This document shows positions 1-8,428 of a stretch of 64,000 nt of DNA, one piece after another; position 1 is the first letter of the stretch, and each line of letters starts with the position of its first letter. A model generated the notes under the pieces. The model was not told the origin of the DNA. It was given only the letters and a program-made list of their open reading frames with translations, and made no database searches. The stretch is from Apilactobacillus micheneri. Lineage in GTDB: Bacteria > Bacillota > Bacilli > Lactobacillales > Lactobacillaceae. Made by a program: the position numbers and the translations under genes. The stretch lies in the NCBI RefSeq assembly GCF_002993975.1, contig NZ_POSO01000004.1:62001-126000 (forward strand), written 5' to 3'.

Positions 1-1
1 T

Positions 2-523
2 GCAGCCTTACATTATGCAGCTAGGCTATTGGAAGCTGGAGATATAAATTCTGTTAGCCGTCGATTAATGGTTATTGCTTATGAAGATATTGGATTGGCT
101 AATCCTCCTGCTTGTGCTAGAGCTGTTGAAGCTATTAATGCAGCAAATAAAGTTGGGTTACCAGAAGCGAGAATCCCAATAGCAGATACAATTATTGAAC
201 TATCATTGTCACCTAAATCTAATTCTGGTATTAAAGCTATCGATAGTGCTATTGAACGTATTAAAAGTGGTAACTATGGAGAAATACCTAATTATCTAAA
301 AGATTCACACTATTCTGGAGCCAAAAAATTAGGCCATGGCATTGATTATAAATATGCTCATGATTATCCAAATGATTGGGTTAAGCAACAATACTTACCC
401 GATAAAATAAAGAATGATGAATATTATGAACCAAAGAGTAATGGAAAAATTGAAACTGCATATAAAATACAATATGAAAAATTAATCAATGCACAAAGAC
501 AAAATAATGGAGGATCAAAATGA
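2..523 (+). CDS. rarA: Replication-associated recombination protein RarA (MgsA), C-terminal part
   Basis: The reading frame is open from base 2, so the gene begins before the window; the TTG at base 29 is internal. The visible 173 codons match the helical C-terminal half of the AAA+ ATPase RarA/MgsA: the stretches around AALHYAARLLEAGD, RRLMVIAYEDIGLANP and ARIPIADTIIELSLSPKSN are typical. RarA acts at stalled replication forks and in recombination. The AAA+ module with Walker motifs lies outside the window. The stop codon overlaps the next gene by 4 bases (ATGA), so the two are probably co-translated. Confidence 0.9.
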   Translation, partial: AALHYAARLLEAGDINSVSRRLMVIAYEDIGLANPPACARAVEAINAANKVGLPEARIPIADTIIELSLSPKSNSGIKAIDSAIERIKSGNYGEIPNYLKDSHYSGAKKLGHGIDYKYAHDYPNDWVKQQYLPDKIKNDEYYEPKSNGKIETAYKIQYEKLINAQRQNNGGSK

Positions 524-807
524 TTATTATAATTTTGATGATAATATTTACAATTATCCTATCAATAATGGGGATATATCTATATAAGCATCGTAATAAA
601 CCATTCATGTTACTTCATCCTGAAAATAACAATTTATTAAGCTCAATGGTTAAAAACTACGGTCTAATATTTATTGGTTTAGCAATATTATCTTTAATAT
701 CAATAATAATAAATAGCATTCCATTTATTATCATAATATTAATCATTAGTTGTATAATGTCCTTAGTGATGGAATTAACATTAATTAAATTTCTACCACA
801 AAAATAA
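520..807 (+). CDS. Small membrane protein (possibly DUF3899 type)
   Basis: A 95-residue protein with three hydrophobic segments (about residues 1-22, 44-66 and 69-90), a short basic loop after the first (YKHRNKP) and no catalytic motif. Its start overlaps the rarA stop by 4 bases, with GGAGG upstream inside rarA, so translation is coupled. A small DUF3899-type membrane protein between rarA and a usp gene is, from memory, common in lactobacilli; that family assignment is an inference. No function can be given. Confidence 0.75.
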   Translation: MIIIILMIIFTIILSIMGIYLYKHRNKPFMLLHPENNNLLSSMVKNYGLIFIGLAILSLISIIINSIPFIIIILIISCIMSLVMELTLIKFLPQK

Positions 808-824
808 ATATTGGGGTGCATAAT

Positions 825-1280
825 ATGTTAAAAAACTACGAACAAATTTTAGTTCCAATTGATGGATCAAAATATTCTAAATTAGCTTTCAATAAAGCAG
901 TAGAAGTAGCCAAAAGAAACAATGCTAGCTTACACATTGCACATGTTATTGATACAAGAGTTTTTAACGATTTAGCCACTTTCGATACATCAATGTTAGA
1001 TGAATTAACCTCTGATGCAAAAAAGACATTAGATAAATATAAACAAACAGCAATTGATTCCGGAGTTAAAAATGTTGATTATGTTATTGAATATGGAATG
1101 CCAAAATCAATTATTGCAAAAGATTTAGTCAAAAAATTTAATACGGATTTAATCATGATTGGTGCTAACGGTAAGAATATGACTGAAAGAATTTTAATTG
1201 GTTCCGTAGCTTCATATGTAACAAGATCAGCAAGTTGTGATGTTCTAATGGTAAAAACAGATTTACAAAATAAAGAATAA
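825..1280 (+). CDS. Universal stress protein, UspA family
   Basis: A 151-residue single-domain Usp. It opens with the usual strand motif ILVPIDGSKYS and near the C-terminus carries the ATP-binding signature G-2x-G-9x-GS (GANG...IGS), so it is probably an ATP-binding cytosolic Usp. I chose ATG 825 rather than the in-frame GTG at 816 because the GGGG Shine-Dalgarno (SD) at 813-816 then sits 8 bases upstream; the GTG overlaps that SD. It follows the small membrane gene by 17 bases and is closed by a strong terminator, so it is the last gene of the rarA transcript. Confidence 0.93.
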   Translation: MLKNYEQILVPIDGSKYSKLAFNKAVEVAKRNNASLHIAHVIDTRVFNDLATFDTSMLDELTSDAKKTLDKYKQTAIDSGVKNVDYVIEYGMPKSIIAKDLVKKFNTDLIMIGANGKNMTERILIGSVASYVTRSASCDVLMVKTDLQNKE

Positions 1281-1283
1281 ATA

Positions 1284-1310
1284 AAAAAGCTCATTTATTT
1301 GAGCTTTTTT
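1284..1310. terminator. Bidirectional intrinsic terminator
   Basis: AAAAAGCTCA and its complement TGAGCTTTTT flank a short loop, with A and T tracts on both sides. It lies between the convergent usp gene (+) and the XRE regulator (-) and can serve both. Confidence 0.9.
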
Positions 1311-1312
1311 AT

Positions 1313-2143
1313 TTATTCTAAATTATGTTTTTCAACAAGTTTTTGAAAATTATTTGGTAACTTTATTCCTAAACTACATATATAATTACATAAGTTATTA
1401 AATTGAACATCATCAGGTCTATTTCTTTTATGATCTCTTAAAATAATTTCAAAGTTTGAAATAAAGGCTAATTCTCGGTATTCGATTAAATTAGATATAC
1501 ATTTTGCATCTTTAAATCTCTTAATTTTGCATAAAACATAATGCAACATATTGTAAGCATCTTTTATATGTTCCAGAGAATGGTCAATACTATCATCTGC
1601 ATGAATAATTGTTAATGCATTATTAATATAATAATTAGACTCATCATAACTATTTATTAAATAATATGATTTAGCAAGATAGCTACATGTCCAAACATAA
1701 TATGATAGATTTTTTTTATCCTTATAAAAACAGTAATATGCATTTAACATTAAAGGAATTACTTTAACATAATCTTTTTGCTGATAAAAAGTAATATAGC
1801 CACTATAAAAATAATATTTACCTTTTGTAATAGTATCATCAATATTAAAAGCAATAATTCCATCCAAACAATGCTTAGCAGAATCTAATTTACCGTCTAA
1901 AATATATTCATAAATTTTATCCAATTTACGATGTGTAAGTTGAAAGGTATCATTAGAAAAACTTTCGATTGGAATATTTAATATATCAGATATTAATGAA
2001 ATGGTATGCATATCAGTCTTATGATTACCATTTTCAATATTACTAATAGTAGTTTGAGTACAATTGGTTCTTTTAGCTAATTCGACTTGCGTAATGCCCA
2101 TAATAATCCTGGACTTTTTTATTAATGCGCCACTTTTCTGCAT
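1313..2143 (-). CDS. XRE-family regulator with C-terminal TPR-like domain
   Basis: A 276-residue protein. Residues about 5-60 form a Cro/CI-type helix-turn-helix (GITQVELAKRTNCTQTTISNIENG); the rest is helical and Tyr-rich with repeated helix pairs, as in the TPR domains of Rgg/PlcR-like (RRNPP) regulators, which often bind short peptides. No small peptide gene was identified beside it, so a pheromone role is only a possibility. The start has no clear SD and a CATAAT -10-like hexamer lies about 10 bases upstream, so the mRNA may be nearly leaderless. Two inverted repeats upstream suggest autoregulation. Confidence 0.8.
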   Translation of the reverse strand: MQKSGALIKKSRIIMGITQVELAKRTNCTQTTISNIENGNHKTDMHTISLISDILNIPIESFSNDTFQLTHRKLDKIYEYILDGKLDSAKHCLDGIIAFNIDDTITKGKYYFYSGYITFYQQKDYVKVIPLMLNAYYCFYKDKKNLSYYVWTCSYLAKSYYLINSYDESNYYINNALTIIHADDSIDHSLEHIKDAYNMLHYVLCKIKRFKDAKCISNLIEYRELAFISNFEIILRDHKRNRPDDVQFNNLCNYICSLGIKLPNNFQKLVEKHNLE

Positions 2144-2152
2144 GGTGATTAA

Positions 2153-2201
2153 ATTATGTATACACCTTGTTGTATACCCTTTCGTAAGTATGTTTACTTA
2201 C
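2153..2201 (-). promoter_or_regulatory. Promoter/operator region of the XRE regulator
   Basis: Two perfect inverted repeats: GTATACA-6-TGTATAC (2158-2177) and GTAAGTA-4-TACTTAC (2184-2201), with centres 25 bp apart. A CATAAT hexamer (minus strand, 2158-2153) overlaps the first repeat. I could not find a good -35. These are candidate operators for the adjacent regulator. Confidence 0.5.
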
Positions 2202-2238
2202 TTATAATACCCCTTTGTTATTTTTAATCAACACTTTT

Positions 2239-2778
2239 TTATCGATTATGATAAAAACATTTTAATTCATGATCATTAATCACACCAATTACTTGATAAA
2301 AGGAATATAACGTTTTATTTCCAATTCTTTTAAACCCATTCCTTTTAAATTGCAAAACATATTTAGATATAAAAGAATCTATATATTTATAATCACCCGT
2401 GTGTAGTAAATGATCCAACCTACTATAATTAAATGGCTCCCATATAAATTTCTTTAAATCGATGGATCTACATATTCTTGCATTATAGATAATTGCTTCT
2501 ATCTTTTTTTGATTTCTAATTATATTTTTATTACTCATTAGACGATTAATATCATTAATACTATATTCAGAAATTTTTTCAATATCAAAATCATCGAAGG
2601 CTTTTATAATTTCGTTCCTTTTATCTAGGATTAATGTCCATTTCAACCCCGCTTGCATAATTTCAAGGGATAGTTTTTCAAATAATTTTCGATTATTGGT
2701 TTCTTTAACTCCCCATTCTTTGTCATGATATATTAATAATTTTGAATTATCTTTTGCCCAATCACATCTTTCAACCAA
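2239..2778 (-). CDS. tag: DNA-3-methyladenine glycosylase I
   Basis: Excises 3-methyladenine from alkylated DNA in base-excision repair. Family marks: N-terminal ERCDW, YHDKEWGV, and QAGLKWTLILDKR. The zinc ligands of Tag appear conserved: the Cys of ERCDW, the His of YHDKEW and the C-terminal H-x3-C (DHELKC). The longer ORF begins at ATG 2802, but a strong GGGAGGGGA SD lies at 2793-2785, inside that ORF and 6 bases before TTG 2778; this TTG gives the standard N-terminus (MVERCDW), so I chose it (179 aa). Monocistronic; no terminator of its own was noted. Confidence 0.92.
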   Translation of the reverse strand: MVERCDWAKDNSKLLIYHDKEWGVKETNNRKLFEKLSLEIMQAGLKWTLILDKRNEIIKAFDDFDIEKISEYSINDINRLMSNKNIIRNQKKIEAIIYNARICRSIDLKKFIWEPFNYSRLDHLLHTGDYKYIDSFISKYVLQFKRNGFKRIGNKTLYSFYQVIGVINDHELKCFYHNR

Positions 2779-2839
2779 AAATTGTCCCCTCCCATTATTC
2801 ATAATATACGAATATTATTTAACAAATGATTCAAAATAA

Positions 2840-2863
2840 AAAAGTACTCAAATGAGTACTTTT
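2840..2863 (-). terminator. Terminator of ddl
   Basis: Perfect 10-bp stem AAAAGTACTC/GAGTACTTTT with a 4-base loop, followed on the minus strand by a T-rich run, directly after the ddl stop. Confidence 0.9.
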
Positions 2864-2870
2864 AAAAATA

Positions 2871-3971
2871 TTATGATAATGGTTTAAAATCATGAATAAT
2901 ATTAGATTGACGATCAAACTCAGCATATGCTAAATCAATTAATCGATCAATCAATTCAGTATAGCTAATACCAGATGATTCCCATAATTGTGGATATAAA
3001 CTAATATTAGTGAATCCAGGAAGAGTATTAACCTCTCCAAGATATGGTACATCGTCCTTAGATACTAAGAAGTCAATACGAGCCATACCTTTAAGGCCTA
3101 ATGCTTTATAAGCTCTTAATGCCATATCAGTAATTTCATCAGATAATTCTGTTGAAACATCTACTGGAATATCAAAAATAACTTGACTAGCATCAACAAA
3201 CTTATTGTCATAAGTATAGAATTTATCTTGTTTAGGAACTCTAATTGCACCTAATTTAGAAGCAATAGGTTTTTCATTACCTAAAATAGAGATTTCTAAT
3301 TCTTCTGGACCATCAATTGATTGTTCAGCAAGAATTTTGTAATCATATCTAAATGCATCTTTTAAGCCATCTTCAAATTCTTGTTCATTGGTAATCTTAT
3401 GAATACCAACTGATGATCCTTGGTTAGCTGGCTTTAAGAAAATTACATCGCCAAATTTTGCTTGCAACTTAGCATATGACCATTCATCTTTATTATCAGG
3501 AGTAATTAATTGATAATTAGTATTCCTAACGTTTGCAAGATTTAACATTTTTTTAGTAATGTCTTTATCAAAGCCCATAGCTGATTCTAAGATACCACTA
3601 CCAACATATGGTTTATGCAATAGTCTTAATAAACCTTGAATAGTACCATCTTCACCTAAATTACCATGAATAATAGGGAAAAATACATCAATATCTTTAA
3701 CTTCTGATAGATTTTTGATTGGTGCCAAAGGATCTGAAAAATCTAATTTAGACATTTCTTCTTTTACAACATCATCTTCTGGTTCACCATTGAAAACACG
3801 ATGAGAAGCCTCATTACTTAAGATAATACCCTTCTTAGTAAGTAAAAATAAACTAATATCATATTTTTCTTTATCCATTGCATCATAAATATTATGTGCT
3901 GAACGTTTTGAAACATCATGTTCTGATGAATCTCCACCAAATAATAGTGCTAAATGTGTTTTATTTGCCAT
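2871..3971 (-). CDS. ddl: D-alanine--D-alanine/D-lactate ligase
   Basis: ATP-grasp ligase (366 aa) that makes the terminal dipeptide or depsipeptide of peptidoglycan precursors. N-terminal FGGDSSEHDVS, the HGNLGEDG loop, the substrate and ATP loop KPANQGSSVGI, and the C-terminal EVNTLPGFT are all present. At the position that discriminates substrates, the motif reads DNKFVD with Phe258 in place of the Tyr of D-Ala-D-Ala enzymes. In Leuconostoc and lactobacilli this Phe goes with D-Ala-D-Lac synthesis and intrinsic vancomycin resistance (family knowledge). SD is AGGACGG. Its own promoter is listed separately. Confidence 0.95.
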   Translation of the reverse strand: MANKTHLALLFGGDSSEHDVSKRSAHNIYDAMDKEKYDISLFLLTKKGIILSNEASHRVFNGEPEDDVVKEEMSKLDFSDPLAPIKNLSEVKDIDVFFPIIHGNLGEDGTIQGLLRLLHKPYVGSGILESAMGFDKDITKKMLNLANVRNTNYQLITPDNKDEWSYAKLQAKFGDVIFLKPANQGSSVGIHKITNEQEFEDGLKDAFRYDYKILAEQSIDGPEELEISILGNEKPIASKLGAIRVPKQDKFYTYDNKFVDASQVIFDIPVDVSTELSDEITDMALRAYKALGLKGMARIDFLVSKDDVPYLGEVNTLPGFTNISLYPQLWESSGISYTELIDRLIDLAYAEFDRQSNIIHDFKPLS

Positions 3972-4012
3972 TTTTATAACCGTCCTATAATTAATCTTTG
4001 AAACTATAGTAT

Positions 4013-4040
4013 ATCATATTTTAAAAAATTTTGTATTCAA
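4013..4040 (-). promoter_or_regulatory. Predicted ddl promoter
   Basis: Minus strand TTGAAT (4040-4035), 16-base spacer, TATGAT (4018-4013), about 40 bases before the ddl start. A TATACT lies just downstream as an alternative -10. Confidence 0.5.
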
Positions 4041-4044
4041 TTAT

Positions 4045-4800
4045 TTATCTATTTACTTGTTGTAGTTTGGTTAAACTATAATTAACAAACGAAAGTATAA
4101 TTGTGAAAACTATTAATGTAATGATTAAAATGATAGGATTGTTATTACTGCCGTCATTGCTAATACCTAGAATTAAGTGAAAGAAATTATTAATGCTATT
4201 ACTATGACTAAATATTAAGTAATCAAAAATATTATAAATAACCGTTTGATCTAAACTAATCCCAAATGCAATGAATAACCCAATAATGGAAACATAAATA
4301 ATTGTCTTCCACATTCGATTAAATAGTGACATAAAACTGCCCCAAGTATTAACTAACATCATTAAAAACATTGCCAAAGTAAATTCAGTAATAAACATAA
4401 AAATAATATTCAAAATATTATTACTAAAGAAATTATAATAATTATTAAAAAACCAATCGCTAGATGAAATATCGTTTATATTAAATCTAATCATTTGAAT
4501 TATAAAATTAAATATATTTACAATAATTGCTGATGATAAAATAAGCCAAATCTTCATTTTCCAAATTTTTTTACGATTAATTCCACTTTGGATTGCAATC
4601 TTAAAAGTATCATAATTTCTAGATAACAAAATTAATAAACAAAAATTTAAAATAGTTGGAAAAGACTTTATGTTATTTAAAAATCCATCAGATAAACTAC
4701 CACTAAAAATTATATCTAATAATAAAAAAAATAATACAATTAAAGTCGCCCAAAAATAATTTCTTTTGCTAATGGAATTAAACAACGCTTTTTCTTTCAT
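4045..4800 (-). CDS. ABC transporter permease, second of pair
   Basis: A 251-residue integral membrane protein with about six hydrophobic segments and an N-terminal cytoplasmic tail (MKEKALFNSISKRNYF). It resembles the 248-residue protein encoded just upstream in length, topology and tail, so the pair probably forms the membrane part of one ABC-2-like transporter with the ATPase at 5547-6422. Last gene of the GntR-ABC operon; no clear terminator follows, so some read-through into ddl is possible. The substrate is unknown. YtrB-F/BcrAB-like systems controlled by GntR regulators often respond to cell-wall antibiotics, which is only suggestive here. Confidence 0.75.
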   Translation of the reverse strand: MKEKALFNSISKRNYFWATLIVLFFLLLDIIFSGSLSDGFLNNIKSFPTILNFCLLILLSRNYDTFKIAIQSGINRKKIWKMKIWLILSSAIIVNIFNFIIQMIRFNINDISSSDWFFNNYYNFFSNNILNIIFMFITEFTLAMFLMMLVNTWGSFMSLFNRMWKTIIYVSIIGLFIAFGISLDQTVIYNIFDYLIFSHSNSINNFFHLILGISNDGSNNNPIILIITLIVFTIILSFVNYSLTKLQQVNR

Positions 4801-4819
4801 AACTAATAACCTCCTTAAA

Positions 4820-5557
4820 CTATCTTCTAATTTGATATCTTTTAGTTAATTTATAATTAATAAATAACATAATAATAATTATTATTATTAAAGTTACTAA
4901 CATATTAATTGGATTTCCACATTTATTATTAGAAGTATGGATTCCGGTAACAATCGAAAAAATTGTGTTTATAACACTAAAATCTGTACTGATAAAATCA
5001 TGGTAAATACCTATTAACATAAGTGGCAAAGTAAACATTGCATAAATAGAAACTAAACAAATAATTTTACCAACGACCCCCAAAAGTGATAATAAAGTTC
5101 CTAATGTATTAAAAATAATAAATATAAAAAATGTAAAAATGATTCCAAAAACAAACATAAAAGTAAAATCAAATATATTATTTTGAAAGAATCCGTAATA
5201 CAGACCAATATAAAATGAATTTAAATCTTTCTTATCAAAAAAATATACTAATAGATTAGTTGAAAATGTAATAATATTAACAATAAAAGCAATTGAACAT
5301 AATAATGATAATTTAACTTTATATAAAGATTGTCTGCTTATCCCAAAGTTAATTGAAAGTTTAAATAAATAATAATTAAAACAAATCATAACAACTATAA
5401 ATGATAAATAGGTAGTTTTTATTTGACTCAAGTTTTCTAATAATCTCATACGATTCAGTAAGATATTAATCGAGAATAATATGGCCATGTAAATAAGTGT
5501 ATATAAAAAATATCTTTTCATAATATTTTTATAAAGTGCTGTTTCTTTAATTATCAT
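4820..5557 (-). CDS. ABC transporter permease, first of pair
   Basis: About 245 residues with six hydrophobic segments and no soluble domain; a paralogue in architecture of the downstream permease. The ORF is open from ATG 5566, but an AAGGA SD is 8 bases before the ATG at 5557 (MIIKETALYKN), which I prefer; the N-terminal tail then matches that of its partner (KEKALFNS). The start overlaps the end of the ATPase gene by 11 bases, showing translational coupling. Substrate unknown. Confidence 0.75.
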   Translation of the reverse strand: MIIKETALYKNIMKRYFLYTLIYMAILFSINILLNRMRLLENLSQIKTTYLSFIVVMICFNYYLFKLSINFGISRQSLYKVKLSLLCSIAFIVNIITFSTNLLVYFFDKKDLNSFYIGLYYGFFQNNIFDFTFMFVFGIIFTFFIFIIFNTLGTLLSLLGVVGKIICLVSIYAMFTLPLMLIGIYHDFISTDFSVINTIFSIVTGIHTSNNKCGNPINMLVTLIIIIIIMLFINYKLTKRYQIRR

Positions 5558-6422
5558 TAGCACCATCCTTATTCATTAAATTAACAATTAACTTTTGTAA
5601 TTCAATTTTTGTTATTTTAACACCACTAGGAACTTCTTTATTAGGTAATGATCCCATAACATCGATTGTTACATATTGGCCTAATTCTTCTTTCCCAATA
5701 ACTGACAGATCTTTAGTATAATCACTAACTAAGTCAATAGGGCCATTAACTGAGTATGCTTTTGAACGAATATTATCTGCCGTATCATTTAAAACGATTT
5801 TACCATTATCAATCATAACAACATCACTAACTAACTTGTCAATTTCTTCAATAATATGTGTAGAAATAATAAAAGTTCTAGGATTTGCACTGTAACTTTC
5901 AATTAATTCACGATAAAATATATCACGATTCCTGGCATCTAAGCCTAAAGTAGGTTCATCTAAAATAACAAATTTACATGGTACACATAAAGCAATAATA
6001 ATTTTAACAATTGATTTATATCCAGTTGATAACTTATCAAAACGTAATTTAATGTTTAATTTAAATTCGTTTACCAATTTTTCTTGTAATTGAGAATCAT
6101 AATCTTTATAAATTGCTTTAGTTAATTTAAATATTTTCTTAATTTTTTCATTTTTAGGATACATATTATTTTGATTCATATAATAAATTTTTGATAGTGC
6201 ATTATCATTATCGTGAACATTTTCACCGTCTAATAAGACTTCTCCACTAGTTGGAAAATTATAATCAGCAATGATGCTCATCAAAGTGGATTTACCAGCT
6301 CCATTTTCACCAAATAATCCATAAATCTTATTAGATAAAAAAGATACATTAATATTTTTTAAAACCTTTTGTTTACCAAATTTAAAATTCCTATTTAAGT
6401 TTTTAATTTCTAGTTTATCCAT
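5547..6422 (-). CDS. ABC transporter ATP-binding protein (GntR-linked)
   Basis: A 291-residue ATPase. Walker A GENGAGKST (about residue 40), signature LSTGYKS instead of LSGGQ, Walker B VILDEPTLGLD and the switch His in ISTHIIEE are present; the last 80 residues form a C-terminal extension typical of BcrA/YtrB-type ATPases. ATG 6428 is only 2 bases from the GAGGGG SD, whereas ATG 6422 is at 8 bases, so I chose 6422. It overlaps the GntR gene by 8 bases and the first permease gene by 11. It should energise the two permeases encoded downstream. Confidence 0.88.
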   Translation of the reverse strand: MDKLEIKNLNRNFKFGKQKVLKNINVSFLSNKIYGLFGENGAGKSTLMSIIADYNFPTSGEVLLDGENVHDNDNALSKIYYMNQNNMYPKNEKIKKIFKLTKAIYKDYDSQLQEKLVNEFKLNIKLRFDKLSTGYKSIVKIIIALCVPCKFVILDEPTLGLDARNRDIFYRELIESYSANPRTFIISTHIIEEIDKLVSDVVMIDNGKIVLNDTADNIRSKAYSVNGPIDLVSDYTKDLSVIGKEELGQYVTIDVMGSLPNKEVPSGVKITKIELQKLIVNLMNKDGANDN

Positions 6423-6786
6423 TGTCATAACCCCTCTTTATTAATTCCAATATGTCATCTTTAGATAAATGCAATTTTTTAGATTCATTGATTAAATTCA
6501 ATATATAATCGTGATAGAAATGTTCTCGACGTTCATTAATTACTCTTTGTTGAGCTCCATAAGTAACAAATGTTCCACGTCCTCTTTGTTTTTCTAATAA
6601 ATTATTGTTAACTAGAAGGTTCATCCCTTTTAGTACAGTTGCTGGGTTGATTTGAAATGTTTTCGATATTTCTGTAGTTGATGGAATCTGAGTTCCTTCT
6701 TTAAAAGCCCCTGTAAAAATAGCATCTTCAATTTGATTTGAAACTTGTAAAAATATGGGTTCCGGACTTTGAAAGTCAAATTGCAT
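6415..6786 (-). CDS. GntR family regulator, YtrA subfamily
   Basis: A 123-residue protein with an N-terminal winged helix (EPIFLQVSNQIEDAIFTGAFKEGTQIPSTTEISKTF is characteristic) and only a short C-terminal dimerisation helix pair, as in YtrA-type regulators. First gene of a four-gene operon with an ABC ATPase and two permeases; such regulators repress their own operon and are released by antibiotic or envelope stress. SD GGAGGTG. A 9-bp inverted repeat covering the operon's -10 is the likely operator. Confidence 0.9.
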   Translation of the reverse strand: MQFDFQSPEPIFLQVSNQIEDAIFTGAFKEGTQIPSTTEISKTFQINPATVLKGMNLLVNNNLLEKQRGRGTFVTYGAQQRVINERREHFYHDYILNLINESKKLHLSKDDILELIKRGYDNG

Positions 6787-6808
6787 GTAAGCACCTCCAA
6801 TGCAATTT

Positions 6809-6859
6809 TAGTTAGTTGCTTATATAACTAACTATATATATGCTAAATAACTTTGTCAA
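6809..6859 (-). promoter_or_regulatory. Promoter and GntR operator of the ABC operon
   Basis: Minus strand TTGACA (6859-6854), exactly 17 bases, TATAGT (6836-6831). A perfect inverted repeat TAGTTAGTT-8-AACTAACTA spans 6809-6834 and overlaps the -10 and the predicted start of transcription. This is a near-ideal autorepression arrangement. Confidence 0.8.
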
Positions 6860-6865
6860 TAAAAA

Positions 6866-6888
6866 AAGCACTCAAAAAATGAGTACTT
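6866..6888 (-). terminator. Terminator of metNIQ operon
   Basis: Minus strand AAGTACTCA/TGAGTGCTT (one G-U pair) followed by seven T, just after the metQ stop. The T run merges into the -35 region of the GntR promoter. Confidence 0.85.
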
Positions 6889-6901
6889 CATAAAAGATTA
6901 T

Positions 6902-7723
6902 TTATTTTTCGGCAGGTAAAACTGCACCCTTATATTTATCTTTAATCCAGTTTTGAGTTGACTTAGACTGTAAAGCCTTAACTAATAATTTAATTTCTCG
7001 ATTATTACGATCATTATGTCTAGCAGCTACAATATTGTTGTAAGGAGAGTCTTTAGTTGCCTTTTGTAGCGCAATAGATTGCTTATCAGGTTGTAAACCA
7101 CCTTGTACAGCATAATTAGAATTGATAGCTACTGCATCACCTTCACCGTTATTATAAATTAATGGCATAATTTTAGGCTCATAGCCTGTTTGAAATTTTA
7201 AATGTTTAGGATTATAAGTAATATCACTAAAAGTAGCTTGAGAAATATTAACACCTTTTTTGATTTTAATTAAACCTTGTTGCTGGAATAATTGAATAAT
7301 TCGTCCGTAATCAGGAGCATTACTACTTACCAAAATTTTAGATCCATCTTTTAGTTGAGATAAACTTTTTGCCTTCTTAGAATAAATTCCAATTGGTTCC
7401 AAATGAACAGCGCCCATATTTACTAGATCTGCATCATTTTGCTTATTCCATTGATCTAAAAATGCTGGTGTTTGGAAATAATTAGCATCTAATTGCTTAC
7501 CAATTAAAGCACGATTAGGCAATACATAGTCTTGAAATGTAACAATATCCAGTTTTATACCTTCTTTTTTCAAGATAGGTTCTACATGCCTTAATATTTC
7601 AGCATGCGGAATGTTAGAAGCTCCTACTCTTAAAGTATTTTTAGCTTTGTAATTACCAGGTCCTAAAAATAATAAAATAATAAATAAAATTATTACTGAA
7701 CCGAAGGATACAATTTTTTTCAT
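6902..7723 (-). CDS. metQ: Methionine ABC transporter substrate-binding protein
   Basis: A 273-residue NlpA/MetQ-type binding protein: after a hydrophobic N-terminal segment (about residues 4-21) come LRVGASNIPHAEIL, the ligand-pocket region LDANYFQTPAFLDQWN, and AINSNYAVQGGL. It delivers D/L-methionine or related compounds to MetNI. No cysteine lies near the end of the hydrophobic segment (LLFLGPGNYKAKN), so the usual lipoprotein anchor is missing; the protein may be held by an uncleaved N-terminal helix. Last gene of the T-box-controlled operon, 12 bases after metI. Confidence 0.92.
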   Translation of the reverse strand: MKKIVSFGSVIILFIILLFLGPGNYKAKNTLRVGASNIPHAEILRHVEPILKKEGIKLDIVTFQDYVLPNRALIGKQLDANYFQTPAFLDQWNKQNDADLVNMGAVHLEPIGIYSKKAKSLSQLKDGSKILVSSNAPDYGRIIQLFQQQGLIKIKKGVNISQATFSDITYNPKHLKFQTGYEPKIMPLIYNNGEGDAVAINSNYAVQGGLQPDKQSIALQKATKDSPYNNIVAARHNDRNNREIKLLVKALQSKSTQNWIKDKYKGAVLPAEK

Positions 7724-7735
7724 AATTAATCCTCC

Positions 7736-8428
7736 TTATAATGAACGTTTGTCAGTTTTCTTAACTATTAAATCACCAATAGTCTGTACGATTAAAACAA
7801 TGATCAAAATAATCACAGTTGAAACTAAAGTGACCGTATTATTGTTGGATTGGAAACCATCTAGGTATGCTAAATATCCTAAACCACCTGATCCAATAGC
7901 TCCAGCCATTGCAGTATAAGAAATTAATGAAATAGCAGTTACAGTTCCACCAGCAATTAATGCAGGTGTACTTTCAGGAAGTAAAACTTTAAAGATGACA
8001 TCCCAATTAGTTCCTCCCATTGATTTCACAGCTTCAATAACTCCACTATCAACTTCTCTAAAATCGGCTTCTACCATTCTTGCATAAAATGGTGCTGCAG
8101 AAATTACTAATGAAGGAATCGCAGCTTTAGGACCAATAATTGTCCCCACTAAATCTCTTGTAAATGGGAGTAATAATACAATTAAGATAATAAATGGAAT
8201 TGAACGAAATACATTTACAAAAAAGGAAATGATCCAGTTTAATATTTTCCATCCAATGCCTTTTTTATTATGACTTTCAAATAAAAGTAAACCTAAAATA
8301 ATACCCACAATTGCGACAATAATCATTGATAATGCTGTCATCCAAATTGTTTCCCAGGTTGCTTGTCTCATAGCTGACCAATTAACATTTTTTAATTGAA
8401 AATATGATTGAATTCCTTGATTATCCAC
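7736..8428 (-). CDS. metI: Methionine ABC transporter permease
   Basis: A 230-residue permease with five or six membrane segments. The EAA loop is seen as [22 protein letters not shown]. The start is GTG with a GAGGTGA SD; it overlaps the metN stop by 8 bases. Pairs with MetN and MetQ. Confidence 0.93.
   Translation of the reverse strand: MDNQGIQSYFQLKNVNWSAMRQATWETIWMTALSMIIVAIVGIILGLLLFESHNKKGIGWKILNWIISFFVNVFRSIPFIILIVLLLPFTRDLVGTIIGPKAAIPSLVISAAPFYARMVEADFREVDSGVIEAVKSMGGTNWDVIFKVLLPESTPALIAGGTVTAISLISYTAMAGAIGSGGLGYLAYLDGFQSNNNTVTLVSTVIILIIVLIVQTIGDLIVKKTDKRSL

Noticed and set aside
816-824. GTG start for the universal stress protein
   Set aside because: The GTG overlaps the GGGG SD that is well placed for ATG 825.
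1079-1294. Antisense ORF opposite the usp gene and many similar shadow ORFs elsewhere
   Set aside because: They mirror the codon pattern of strong genes on the other strand and have no SD or recognisable product.
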